Positions 28,057 through 36,629 of a DNA stretch of 64,000 bases are shown here, piece after piece. The stretch's first letter is position 1, and each line of letters begins with the position of its first letter. Both the position numbers and the translations under genes were made by a program. The notes beneath the pieces were generated by a model. The model was given only the letters and a program-made list of their open reading frames with translations, had not been told where the DNA came from and ran no database searches. Source of the stretch: an uncultured Chthonomonas sp. (lineage in GTDB: Bacteria; Armatimonadota; Chthonomonadetes; Chthonomonadales; Chthonomonadaceae); contig CAIONQ010000077.1 of the NCBI GenBank assembly GCA_903859705.1, positions 1 to 64,000 of the forward strand, read 5' to 3'.

Positions 28057-28167
28057 AGCATGCACTGTAAATCCCACTTTGCTAATCCTGCCTTTCACGT
28101 TAAGGGCTGGCCCATGCTTGCGCCGGTTAACCTGCCCAAGGGTTGCTGCGTAAGTAACGCACAAAAC

Positions 28168-28788
28168 TCAGAGGCCATACCAGGCTTTAACCTGCGGCCT
28201 CGTCCACAAGGCTATGAACACTACACAGAAAGCCAAATACCCGGCTGCCAGCACATGAGAAAATGTTTCTGATGCCTTGAACAACATTATCGAGCGTATT
28301 GCAAACACGCCCACCACGGCAATCTGAACATTCCAGCACCATGTGCGTTGGCGATATACAAACCACGCATGGATGCACAAAGCCACGGCAATAGGTATGG
28401 CTATTAGCCCGGTAACAACCGCTCCAACAGCCCCGAATGCTGTTGAAAGCGTGTTCTGGTAAGCCATGTCCGGATCGTTGGTCACCTGATGTGGCAGGCT
28501 GTGAAGAAAAATGGCGATTGGCGTGAACAACGCAAAGAGCACGTCAAACACGGCTGCCACTGTTACCGCCGGCGGCCGCACATTCAGTGCCTTTACCTGA
28601 ACCGCCAGGCGGCCCTGATAAGTTTCTCCGTTTAACTGCCCGCTATAGGCCGTTAAAGGAGTAAGGCACTGCTGGCACATCGAGAAGCTCACGTCGTTGT
28701 CTAAGCCACAGTTCTGGCATTTAACGGTATCAGGCACAGGTGTTCTTTCCAGCTCATTCCCCTGAATACTACAGAGGACCGCACACAT
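28168..28788 (-). CDS. Zinc-ribbon membrane protein of unknown function
   Basis: The 206-residue reading has a zinc ribbon near the N-terminus (CQNCG then CQQC, 12 residues apart) and four hydrophobic segments: AVTVAAVFDVLFALFTPIAI, FGAVGAVVTGLIAIPIAVAL, WNVQIAVVGVFAIRSIML and VLAAGYLAFCVVFIALW. The zinc ribbon faces the cytoplasm if it is a normal four-helix protein. No named family is recognised. The start is uncertain: the ATG has no ribosome site, whereas a GTG 21 codons in (just before PDTVKC) has GGAAAG seven bases upstream. It is transcribed between an SDR gene and the transaldolase gene. Confidence 0.65.
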   Translation of the reverse strand: MCAVLCSIQGNELERTPVPDTVKCQNCGLDNDVSFSMCQQCLTPLTAYSGQLNGETYQGRLAVQVKALNVRPPAVTVAAVFDVLFALFTPIAIFLHSLPHQVTNDPDMAYQNTLSTAFGAVGAVVTGLIAIPIAVALCIHAWFVYRQRTWCWNVQIAVVGVFAIRSIMLFKASETFSHVLAAGYLAFCVVFIALWTRPQVKAWYGL

Positions 28789-28848
28789 ATGAAGTGACTA
28801 CTACATGATACCCGCCACTGCGAGGGACATATAACATCCCAAACGGCA

Positions 28849-30012
28849 TCAGGTGGTGTGCCCTTCCGCCTCCATCACTACCAGATCGCCATCCTTATCA
28901 TCATGAGCTATCAAGCCAAGTTGATTCATCTCGTAGTACAGAGTGCTGCGCAATCCCTCATACAAGGTTCTCGGTTTGAAGCTAAGGATTACTTCAGCCT
29001 TATCGTATTTGGCAAGGCTTGTTGTGCCAGCTATCGAACGCAGGAATTCTGCCGAGTAACCTTCCTCTACAGGTAGCAACCCACCGATAATGCTCATCAT
29101 TGCTGCTTCAAACCGCAATACTCCGGGGGGAAGGCTATGTTTTGGCATAGGAAGATGAGTAATACTACTTATCATCTTCAATACACCTTCGACAGTGCTG
29201 ATTGGGCCAGACAAAAAGTAGCTTTCACCTGGTGTTCCGCGTTTCATGGCCATCACATGGGCATCGGCAACATCATCAACATAAGACCAGCAATAGGCCG
29301 TTTTGCGTGGATAGGTGCGTAGCACACGATCCTGTGGATCGGAAAGGCCCCTGCGAAGGAAGTTATAAATAAGTTGATGAGCGTATCCAATATCACCAGG
29401 TCCGTACATCATGCCGGGTTGAAGAGTGAGTACGGGAAGACCTTCCTTCGCCATCTTCATCACAACGTTGTGTTGAGCCTTCCACATGGTGAATTCGTAT
29501 TCACTATTCCATGGCCCTGTGTATCTCGCTTCTTCCGTAAGTACCCTGTTGCGAGTGTCGGAATATACGGCAAGTGTACCGGTATACACTATGCGCTTAA
29601 TGCGCATTTCTTTCGCGGTTTCTAACAAGATACGAGTGGCTTCAACGTTGTTCCGTTCAGAAACCGAGATCCCGGAGTCCTTTGCCTCCTGGCGCGCTTC
29701 CTTCAGCTCTTTTACAGTCTCTTTGATATTCTTGCTAAAATGTACGCTTACGTTACGGTTCTCTCGTACCTCTTTGGTCTTGTAGTGATGGTAGGAGCTC
29801 ATGTGGAATATTCCGTCCACACCTTTCAGCGCATCAAATAGCGTGTTCTGCCATAGAATATCGCCATACACTACCTCTACCCCACCATCCAATTCATCCT
29901 TGGCACGCTCAGGCTTCCGGGCAACTGTTATTACTTCGTGCCCGGCATCTATCAGCCTTCTCGTAACTGCCCGGCCAAGGAAAGTTGCCGCTCCGGTAAC
30001 AAAATACTTCAT
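28849..30012 (-). CDS. Extended SDR (epimerase/dehydratase) with altered catalytic motif
   Basis: The 387-residue protein starts with the nucleotide-binding motif TGAATFLGRAV and continues as an atypical extended short-chain dehydrogenase (GVDGIFHMSSYHHY, NVEATRILLETAKEM, RIVYTGTLAVYSD, LQPGMMYGPGD). The YxxxK active site is not intact. The segment reads YEFTMWKAQ, so by the best alignment (to YxxTKxxAE) the lysine is methionine; by the other, the tyrosine is phenylalanine. It may still bind NAD(P) but act differently or as a regulator. AGGAAAG precedes the start. The neighbours do not suggest a pathway. Confidence 0.8.
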   Translation of the reverse strand: MKYFVTGAATFLGRAVTRRLIDAGHEVITVARKPERAKDELDGGVEVVYGDILWQNTLFDALKGVDGIFHMSSYHHYKTKEVRENRNVSVHFSKNIKETVKELKEARQEAKDSGISVSERNNVEATRILLETAKEMRIKRIVYTGTLAVYSDTRNRVLTEEARYTGPWNSEYEFTMWKAQHNVVMKMAKEGLPVLTLQPGMMYGPGDIGYAHQLIYNFLRRGLSDPQDRVLRTYPRKTAYCWSYVDDVADAHVMAMKRGTPGESYFLSGPISTVEGVLKMISSITHLPMPKHSLPPGVLRFEAAMMSIIGGLLPVEEGYSAEFLRSIAGTTSLAKYDKAEVILSFKPRTLYEGLRSTLYYEMNQLGLIAHDDKDGDLVVMEAEGHTT

Positions 30013-30249
30013 TTGAACTTTCCTGTTGCCTTTCTATTTCGAAATTCCGAGTAGCTGTAAAGCTGTAAGGAAGATTCATCGCCTATATTATGATAGACGG
30101 ACAGAGGTGGGCATAGTTACCCTGCCGCTGCCTGATCAGACTGCGTGAAATAGATCACAGACACTATATTTACGTATATTGAACCTCTGTGTTGTACTTT
30201 CCTATTTGCTTATCCGGTCAGGCTGTAGATACTTCCCACCGCAAAGGTA

Positions 30250-30278
30250 TTGACACAGAGCGGGTTCGGTTGTACAAT
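30250..30278 (+). promoter_or_regulatory. Consensus-like sigma-70 promoter for the membrane protein-regulator operon
   Basis: TTGACA at 30250-30255 and TACAAT at 30273-30278 with a 17-base spacer. The predicted start is near 30285, about 70 bases before the GTG start of the membrane protein gene. Confidence 0.75.
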
Positions 30279-30291
30279 CAAAATAACTTTG

Positions 30292-30321
30292 TGAAACAAA
30301 GCGCTTTTCGTATTTGTTTCA
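30292..30321. promoter_or_regulatory. Perfect inverted repeat, candidate operator
   Basis: TGAAACAAA at 30292-30300 and TTTGTTTCA at 30313-30321 form a perfect 9-bp inverted repeat with a 12-base gap, just downstream of the predicted transcription start. It is well placed to be the binding site of the winged-helix regulator encoded by the same operon (30971/31022-31387). Confidence 0.5.
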
Positions 30322-30357
30322 TTCGATAGTGTAATCGGTGTGGAGAGGCAGGGGTTC

Positions 30358-30984
30358 GTGCCGGATCAAGATGAGAATGCATCCGAGCCAGATGCTCGCG
30401 AGGCAGTCGCTAACCTGCGCGCGATCCGAGAGCTGATGGAGCGCTCCACAAAGCACTCCACGTTTTCCGGTCTTTCTGGCGTGCTGGCGGGCCTGGCATC
30501 TATCGCAGGATGCTGGCTCACACATGAATTGCAGAACCAGAGCGTAACCAACCAACAGTACAGCATCAACTTTGTATTGATATGGTCACTGGTGATTATT
30601 GCGGCCATCGGGTGCGACTATATCCTAACCAAGCGCAAGGCCGCGCTTGTCGGCAAGAAAATAGTATCGAGGCTTGGCAAGCAGATGGTAGCGGCTGCCG
30701 GACCTGGCCTCGGAACAGGGGCACTGCTCACGCTGAACTACCTTCAGCACCATATGCTCATGGATATATATCCCATGTGGATGCTGTGTTATGGCTGCGC
30801 AGTAAGCAGTGTTGGGCTATTTTCTCAGCGCGAGGTTCTGTATCTTGGTGCCGCGTTTCTTTTTACTGGTGCTGGCACGCTTGCGGTTGCACCGCAGGCA
30901 GGATTGATGATGATGGCAGTTACGTTTGGTGGCTTCCATATCATTTACGGATGTTGGTCTTCGAGGAGGGATGGTTGGCTGTAA
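30358..30984 (+). CDS. Five-helix membrane protein paired with a regulator
   Basis: The GTG at 30358 has GGAGAGG nine bases upstream; another GTG 18 bases earlier has none. The 208-residue protein has a short acidic, charged cytoplasmic start and about five hydrophobic segments, for example LSGVLAGLASIAGCW, FVLIWSLVIIAAIGCDYIL, MWMLCYGCAVSSVGLF, LYLGAAFLFTGAGTLAVA and MMMAVTFGGFHIIYGCW. I know of similar proteins encoded directly before a winged-helix regulator in many bacteria, but their function is not established. It may be the sensed or controlled partner of the regulator. It is driven by the promoter at 30250-30278. Confidence 0.75.
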   Translation: MPDQDENASEPDAREAVANLRAIRELMERSTKHSTFSGLSGVLAGLASIAGCWLTHELQNQSVTNQQYSINFVLIWSLVIIAAIGCDYILTKRKAALVGKKIVSRLGKQMVAAAGPGLGTGALLTLNYLQHHMLMDIYPMWMLCYGCAVSSVGLFSQREVLYLGAAFLFTGAGTLAVAPQAGLMMMAVTFGGFHIIYGCWSSRRDGWL

Positions 30985-31021
30985 CGCACTGTTCGCCGGT
31001 GCGAAAGGAAGTAACCGCGCT

Positions 31022-31387
31022 ATGAACGATATTATTGCCGCTCACCCAAATGCTGTTCAGGCATTTGAGGCGCTTGAGGCACTTGGAAATATAGACGATG
31101 CAATTCACCAGAAAGCACGCATGGGCATCATGTCTCTGCTGCTGGCGCTTGGTGAAGCTGATTTCAAGTTTCTGAAAGAGACATTGAACCTCTCAGACGG
31201 CAACTTGAGCACACATCTAACTCTGTTGGAGGACCGTGGATACCTTGAGGTGCAAAAGGAGTTTGTACGCAAGAAGCCGCGAACAACGTACCGCCCAACA
31301 GATACTGGCAGAAATGCCTTTCAACGCTACATCCTTGCACTTGAACGAATTGTGAAAGCATCCACCGAAAACGTGGAATCCGCATAG
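31022..31387 (+). CDS. Winged-helix transcriptional regulator
   Basis: The 121-residue product from ATG 31022 has a single winged helix-turn-helix: ARMGIMSLLLALGEADFKFLKETLNLSDGNLSTHLTLLEDRGYLEVQKEFVRKKPRTTYRPTDTGR, of the type found in compact ArsR/MarR-like regulators (winged helix DNA-binding domain PF13601). An in-frame ATG at 30971 would add 17 residues and overlap the membrane protein gene, but its GGAGG lies too close; AGGA before 31022 fits better. It ends with a helix (FQRYILALERIV) likely for dimerising. It is probably co-transcribed with the membrane protein gene and may act on the inverted repeat at 30292-30321. Confidence 0.88.
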   Translation: MNDIIAAHPNAVQAFEALEALGNIDDAIHQKARMGIMSLLLALGEADFKFLKETLNLSDGNLSTHLTLLEDRGYLEVQKEFVRKKPRTTYRPTDTGRNAFQRYILALERIVKASTENVESA

Positions 31388-31451
31388 TCCGCATTGCAGC
31401 CTAAACAATACACGCAAGGCTGCCTGATAGGATGAAATTGGAGAGTGGTAC

Positions 31452-31712
31452 ATGCCGTTCAGCTATCCAAAACTTGAAAACTGGGAAAAAGAGCAGCTAC
31501 CCAGGCTCCTTGATGAGTCGCCTGATTCCGTAGCCGAATCCAGCGCACCTATCCGTTCATCTGCAGCTGAGGGCATTATTCGCCTTGCGGTTGCATCTGC
31601 TGAACGAGCCATGCGAGTTAAGCGCCGCATTGCGGATGTTTCTGTTCTACAGGGCACTCGCCTTCCTGAAACTGCCCTGGAACAACGCCTTGTTGGGCTG
31701 TTTGCCGAATAG
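31452..31712 (+). CDS. Conserved-looking small protein, unknown function
   Basis: An 86-residue protein with GGAGAG just upstream of its ATG. The sequence is soluble and helical with a basic middle (VASAERAMRVKRRIADVSVLQGTRLPETALEQRLVGLFAE). No motif or family is recognised. It lies between the regulator gene and rqcH on the same strand, 31 bp before rqcH. The good ribosome site and spacing support a real gene. Confidence 0.6.
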   Translation: MPFSYPKLENWEKEQLPRLLDESPDSVAESSAPIRSSAAEGIIRLAVASAERAMRVKRRIADVSVLQGTRLPETALEQRLVGLFAE

Positions 31713-31743
31713 CAGATCAGCCTCTGAGGCAGTACAATAAGGC

Positions 31744-33588
31744 ATGACCGCAGCCACAGACACCTTACCGTCGCCCCGAAGTCGTGCCCTACCCTTTGAT
31801 GCTTTTGTGCTGAACCGCGTGATTGCGGAGATGCGACCACAAATTATCGAGGGGCTTGTACAGGATGTTCGGCAGCCCACTCACCAATCCATACAACTTC
31901 GCATTCATGCACGTGGCCACAGTCATCTGTTGCTGATTTGCCTGGATGCGAAGTGGTTCAGGATGCACCTCAGTGCCGCTCGACTGCCGAACGCACAAAC
32001 ACCATTTTCTTTTTGCACCGCATTGCGCCGGCATATTGAAGGCCGCAAACTGTCTTCTATCGAACAGATTGGCTTTGACCGTTTTGTAAAGCTCACGTTT
32101 ATCCCTACGAGTTCCGCACAGTCAGATGCGGGAGACAATGACGACATTGCAGGTGAGCGCTATCTGTATCTTGAGTTGATGGGTAAACATAGCAATGCCA
32201 TCCTTACAGATCAAAACAATAGGATAATCGACTCTGCAAGAAGAGTTAGCCACCGAATTAATCGTGTTCGTGAAACGCTTCCCGGGCTGCCCTATTTATT
32301 TCCGCCTGGTATTGACGCATCTGCCTTGCCTGCACCACGGCAATTTGCCACCGATGTGATGCACGCGCTGAGTGGCAACCTTACAACACACAACACTGCC
32401 AGTATTGCTAAGGCCATCCGCGCAGCTAGCCCAACAATTCCGCCGTTTTTAGCAGAGGAAATGGCGTTGCAGGCGTCTGGCGGTGACCCGAGCGATCAGC
32501 GGTGCTGGATTTCCCATTTGATGGAACCCGAAGATGCGCTTTGTGCTCTCTTCGAGGTGTATTCAGGCTCGGTATCATCCGCTATCGAAACCATTTCACC
32601 AGCGGGTGTGTCTGCATACCCAATGCCGCTATTCTCTCTCGCAGCCGCTTCACAAAGGTCTACAGCAAGCCTGAATGCTGCGATAGACCGTGGGACGGCG
32701 CTTTCAATTAAGCAAGAAGCTGCTTCACAGTCTACATCCAGACTGTTTGCTGATATGCAGGCTGAGCTGGCTCACCTCCAGCGAACCGCAGAATCAATGC
32801 TTCAAACAGCCGCAGAAGGTTCGCGAGCAGATGAATACAACCGAAGTGCAGACCTGATTTTCGCCTTCTTGGGCCGAATTCCGGAAGGTGCATCCGTTGC
32901 GGTAGTGCCTGATCTTTATGATTCAGAACAGAAGGACACCCAAATTAATCTGGATCCGCAACTTACACCGCAACAAAACGCGACTGCATACATGGAGAAG
33001 GCAAAACTGGCACGAGACAGGCAAAAGCGCGCAGAGGCACGCCTGGATGCGCTCATGCCACGAATCGAAAAGTTTGAAGAGGCAAAACAAAAGGCAACGT
33101 TGCAGCTTGAAGGCCCGGATGCAACAGCGAAGATGGCAGATGCTATAAGAGAAGAGCTGACAAGCGCGGGGCTATTGCGCAGGCCAGCTCTTATACATGC
33201 CAGTGGCGAGAACCCGTTTGCAGGCCACAAAATAAGAAGACTGCACTCACCACAGGGTTACGAGGTTCTGCTTGGAGAGACCGCCACCGCGAATGATTAT
33301 CTAACACAACGCATTGCGGCATCGGGAGATATATGGATGCATGTGCGTGCGTCTACCAGCGCACATGTTGTTATCCGCACTTCCGGCAAACCAGAACTGC
33401 TGCCCCACTCTGTTGTACTGTGGGCTGCCGGACTTTGCGCTCAGCACAGTGATCAAAAGCACTCATCTCTGGTGGCGGTAGATTATACTCAGAAGCGTTA
33501 TGTACGAAAACCAAGGGGATCTAAGGTAGGATTTGTACTTTACACTCATGAGAAAACGGTGCACGTCGCACCTGAAGATCAACTGTAA
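31744..33588 (+). CDS. rqcH: RqcH/NFACT family ribosome-quality-control protein
   Basis: The 614-residue protein has the NFACT order: N-terminal domain (about 15-180), helix-hairpin-helix and coiled-coil middle (about 220-460), and the C-terminal NFACT-R domain (about 475-610; NDYLTQRIAASGDIWMHVRA, HVVIRTSG). The Asp-Arg pair needed for alanine tailing in bacterial RqcH is present as Asp112-Arg113 in GFDRFVKL. RqcH binds stalled 50S-peptidyl-tRNA complexes and adds C-terminal alanine tails for degradation. No Shine-Dalgarno is near the ATG; TACAAT at 31733-31738 ends five bases before it, so the transcript may be leaderless. Confidence 0.92.
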   Translation: MTAATDTLPSPRSRALPFDAFVLNRVIAEMRPQIIEGLVQDVRQPTHQSIQLRIHARGHSHLLLICLDAKWFRMHLSAARLPNAQTPFSFCTALRRHIEGRKLSSIEQIGFDRFVKLTFIPTSSAQSDAGDNDDIAGERYLYLELMGKHSNAILTDQNNRIIDSARRVSHRINRVRETLPGLPYLFPPGIDASALPAPRQFATDVMHALSGNLTTHNTASIAKAIRAASPTIPPFLAEEMALQASGGDPSDQRCWISHLMEPEDALCALFEVYSGSVSSAIETISPAGVSAYPMPLFSLAAASQRSTASLNAAIDRGTALSIKQEAASQSTSRLFADMQAELAHLQRTAESMLQTAAEGSRADEYNRSADLIFAFLGRIPEGASVAVVPDLYDSEQKDTQINLDPQLTPQQNATAYMEKAKLARDRQKRAEARLDALMPRIEKFEEAKQKATLQLEGPDATAKMADAIREELTSAGLLRRPALIHASGENPFAGHKIRRLHSPQGYEVLLGETATANDYLTQRIAASGDIWMHVRASTSAHVVIRTSGKPELLPHSVVLWAAGLCAQHSDQKHSSLVAVDYTQKRYVRKPRGSKVGFVLYTHEKTVHVAPEDQL

Positions 33589-33601
33589 TTCAGCCAATAA
33601 T

Positions 33602-34693
33602 CTATGAAATGGCAAGCATTCTTTCTAACGCCAACTTCGCTTCTGCCGCAACCTCTGTAGGTACAGAAACCTGATTGCGGACCTCACCCTCTACAAGGCC
33701 TTCCAAAATCCACAACAGATAGTGCGGATGTATGCGATACATGGTAGAGCAAGGGCACACAACAGGATCCAGACAGAAAATCGTTTTCTCTGGCATTTCA
33801 TGCGCGAGCCGGCTCACCAGATTAACCTCTGTGCCTACTGCCCATGATGTTCCGGCAGGAGCATCCGATATTTTCTTCAGGATGTGCTCAGTACTCCCAG
33901 CACTATCTGCTGCTCGCACCACTTCCAGGCTGCACTCCGGATGAACAATAACGTGTATTCCCGGGTAATCTCGCCTGGCCTTTTCGATTTGATCTACCGA
34001 AAACCGAGCATGCACGGAGCAATGGCCCTTCCAGAGCAAGACCCTGCTATCTCGAACCTGATCTGCCGTTAGTCCACCGTCGGCCTTCGCCGGGTCCCAC
34101 AACGCCATATCCTTAGCCGGATCAAGGCCCAAATCGGCAGCAGTATTTCGTCCGAGATGCTGATCAGGGAAAAATAACAGCTTATCCCCACGCTCTAAAG
34201 CCCAGCTTACTATATTGCGCGCATTGGAAGAAGTGCAGGATGCACCCCCATGTTTGCCAACAAACGCCTTCAGGGCCGCTGTTGAGTTTACATAGGTAAT
34301 GGGAACAATCCGACTGGTATCTGTAACTGTAGACAACCAGCTCCAGCAAGCCTCCACCTGATCGATGTTGGCCATATCTGCCATAGAGCACCCGGCAGTC
34401 ATGTTGGGTAGGATTACCGCTTGATCTGAATTCGTAAGGATGTCGGCAGACTCAGCCATAAAGTGCACCCCACAAAACACGATGTAGGATGCTTCTGGAT
34501 GGTTGCCAGCTATTTGAGAAAGTTTGAGACTGTCTCCACGGAAGTCTGCCCATTTTATAATTTCGTCGCGCTGATAATGGTGACCGAGGATAACAAGCTT
34601 AGAACCGAGGGCGGTGCGCGCGGCACGTATACGGGAATCGGTGGCATCGGCATCCAACCCTCGGATGTCGGCCGGCAAAAGCTGCTGTAGCAT
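33602..34693 (-). CDS. nadA: Quinolinate synthase
   Basis: The start MLQQLLPAD has GGGAG eight bases upstream; longer in-frame starts near 34816 exist but add unlike residues. The 363-residue protein has the NadA signatures LGHHYQRDEIIKWAD, GVHFMAESADIL, MTAGCSMADM and HPECSLEV, with the cluster cysteines in FCGVH, HPECS and CPCST. It condenses iminoaspartate with dihydroxyacetone phosphate using a [4Fe-4S] cluster, giving quinolinate for NAD. nadB and nadC are not in the window. It converges with rqcH with only 13 bp between stops and lies downstream of tyrS-folB on the same strand. Confidence 0.96.
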   Translation of the reverse strand: MLQQLLPADIRGLDADATDSRIRAARTALGSKLVILGHHYQRDEIIKWADFRGDSLKLSQIAGNHPEASYIVFCGVHFMAESADILTNSDQAVILPNMTAGCSMADMANIDQVEACWSWLSTVTDTSRIVPITYVNSTAALKAFVGKHGGASCTSSNARNIVSWALERGDKLLFFPDQHLGRNTAADLGLDPAKDMALWDPAKADGGLTADQVRDSRVLLWKGHCSVHARFSVDQIEKARRDYPGIHVIVHPECSLEVVRAADSAGSTEHILKKISDAPAGTSWAVGTEVNLVSRLAHEMPEKTIFCLDPVVCPCSTMYRIHPHYLLWILEGLVEGEVRNQVSVPTEVAAEAKLALERMLAIS

Positions 34694-34861
34694 CACATTT
34701 ACTCCCGGGCGCGCAGCCTGCGCAGAGTAATCTTTGATTGCTCTGTGAGGCGGAGATGTTGAGTTCGCCCTATTGGTGGCAGCGAGCAAGTAACTACTGG
34801 TAAGAGTGGCTCGCATCACTCATACTTACGACGCTTACAAACCGATAGTTGCTTTGAGCGC

Positions 34862-35236
34862 CTACAGTGGCCGTGCACGAGATATTTCTACACCGACCGA
34901 CGCTGCAATTGCATTCATTGGTGGATACACCTTCACAACCCGGATCCGCATCTGCTCAACGGCAGGGTACTCTGCAAATATTACCGATACGAGCCTGGCA
35001 GCCAGTGCTTCCAGCAGGCGATACCTCTCGGAAGTACCAATCTCCAGAATACGACGAGCCACCTTGGAGTAGCTTACCGTATCTCCAAGTGCATCGGATA
35101 TACCTGCGGTTGCAGTGTTTACCTCCATGCGGAGGTCAACCTGATACCTGTGCCCTACGGTCTGTTCCTGATCAGATGCACCATGGTAGCCGTAAAACTC
35201 CAGGCCGTTGATCAGAATTCCATCACGCTCGTCCAT
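34862..35236 (-). CDS. folB: Dihydroneopterin aldolase
   Basis: The 124-residue protein matches FolB over its length: ILINGLEFYGYHGASDQEQTVGHRYQVDL, DTVSYSKVARRILEIG, LLEALAARLVSVIF and RIRVVKVYPPMN. The conserved tyrosine, glutamate and lysine of FolB are in place. It cleaves 7,8-dihydroneopterin to 6-hydroxymethyl-dihydropterin in folate synthesis. It starts 18 bp after tyrS with no clear ribosome site of its own, so it is probably translated from the tyrS message. Confidence 0.95.
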   Translation of the reverse strand: MDERDGILINGLEFYGYHGASDQEQTVGHRYQVDLRMEVNTATAGISDALGDTVSYSKVARRILEIGTSERYRLLEALAARLVSVIFAEYPAVEQMRIRVVKVYPPMNAIAASVGVEISRARPL

Positions 35237-35254
35237 GTTATTTACCAGGTACTT

Positions 35255-36544
35255 TCAGGAGGCGAGTATCAATCGGGCGAAACGCCGTGCGCCCACCTTG
35301 AGTACGGCATTGTCCACAATGGTGCGGCTGACGTTGGCTTTTGAATCTGTAACCTTATCGCCGTTTAACGATACTCCACCCTGTTGAACCAGCCGCATAG
35401 CCTCGCCATTGCTCTTAGCCATGCCTGCCGCTACAAGCAGTTTACAGATCCATATTGTATCATCGGCAAATAGATCATCCGAAAGCACTGTTTCCGGCAT
35501 GTCTGCGGGCGCCTGCCCAGCAGCATGCACCCGGTGCCACTCTTCGTCCGCACGGGCTGAAAGAGAAACCAGAGAACCATCTTCCGCTGTGAATGGTGGA
35601 TGATAGATATCGATGATTTCGCGGGCAAGGCGGCGCTTCACATCTTTTGGATTGACTTCGCCAGACTCCGCTTGCTTTATCAGCTTATCGATCTCTTCTA
35701 GCGAGACATCGGTGCAAAGCACAAAATAGTCTCGCATGATGGTATCCGAAATTGAGAGGAGCTTTCCGAACATCACATCTGGCGACTCGGCAATGCCAAC
35801 ATAGTTGCCTAGTGACTTGCTCATCTTCTTCACACCATCCAGGCCAACAAGCAACGGCATGAACAGAGCAATCTGTGGATCTTGCCCCTCTTTTTCCTGC
35901 AGATCACGGCCAGCAAGAATGTTGAATGTTTGATCAAGCCCGCCCATTTCAACATCGGCTTCAATAGCAACCGAATCATAGGCCTGGGCAAGCGGGTAGA
36001 GCAGTTCGTGTAAGCTGATGGGCAGGTGCTGGCTAAATCGGTTAGCGAAATCTTCGCGCTCCATGATTCGTGCCACGGTAAACTTGGAAGATAGTTGCAC
36101 CAGCTGAGCGAAATCCAGTTTACCAAGCCACTCGCCATTAAACCGCACGACGGTTTTATCTCGGTCTAAGATCCGTGCAAGCTGATCGACGTATGTCATC
36201 GCATTTGCATGCACTGCCTCGGCAGAAAGCATTGGCCTGGTGGCTGATCTACCCGAAGGATCGCCGATGAGAGCAGTATAATCCCCAATTATGATGATAA
36301 CCTGGTGGCCAAGATCCTGAAACTGGCGAAGTTTGCGCAACACAACAGCAAACCCAAGGTGAATATCAGGCGCAGTAGGATCCAAACCCAACTTAATCTT
36401 CAGGGGTTTTCCGGTGCTGGCAGATCGTGCGAGCTTCTGTTCCAGACCATTATCTGGCACTACGCTCTGCGCTCCGCGCTTCAAAAGTTTAACCTGCTCC
36501 AGCAACTCTGCAGATAGTGGAGCACTCGTGTTTTCATTCTCCAA
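35255..36544 (-). CDS. tyrS: Tyrosyl-tRNA synthetase
   Basis: The 429-residue class I synthetase carries HLGF at residues 62-65 (HIGH motif), IIIGDYTALIGDPSGR, and KKMSKS (KMSKS motif). A C-terminal S4 RNA-binding domain (AMRLVQQGGVSLNGDKV) closes the protein. The length and the HLGF/KMSKS forms resemble the TyrZ type rather than E. coli TyrS. It charges tRNA-Tyr in the cytoplasm. The ribosome site is poor: GGAG ends just two bases before the ATG. It is transcribed divergently from the D-aminoacylase-like gene across 85 bp and leads tyrS-folB-nadA. No T-box leader fits in that gap. Confidence 0.96.
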   Translation of the reverse strand: MENENTSAPLSAELLEQVKLLKRGAQSVVPDNGLEQKLARSASTGKPLKIKLGLDPTAPDIHLGFAVVLRKLRQFQDLGHQVIIIIGDYTALIGDPSGRSATRPMLSAEAVHANAMTYVDQLARILDRDKTVVRFNGEWLGKLDFAQLVQLSSKFTVARIMEREDFANRFSQHLPISLHELLYPLAQAYDSVAIEADVEMGGLDQTFNILAGRDLQEKEGQDPQIALFMPLLVGLDGVKKMSKSLGNYVGIAESPDVMFGKLLSISDTIMRDYFVLCTDVSLEEIDKLIKQAESGEVNPKDVKRRLAREIIDIYHPPFTAEDGSLVSLSARADEEWHRVHAAGQAPADMPETVLSDDLFADDTIWICKLLVAAGMAKSNGEAMRLVQQGGVSLNGDKVTDSKANVSRTIVDNAVLKVGARRFARLILAS

Positions 36545-36629
36545 AACGGTGTTTTCTCCGGCCGAGTCTGCGCGTTACGCCCGGCAAAAATGTGGTTTAT
36601 GGTAGCATGACACTCAGGAGGCTGTCAAA

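Larger units (their letters stand above)
30013..30357. other. Divergent intergenic region of 345 bp
   Basis: It separates the SDR gene from the membrane protein-regulator pair. It holds the strong rightward promoter at 30250-30278 and the inverted repeat at 30292-30321. Nothing coding was recognised, and no clear leftward promoter was identified. Confidence 0.6.
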
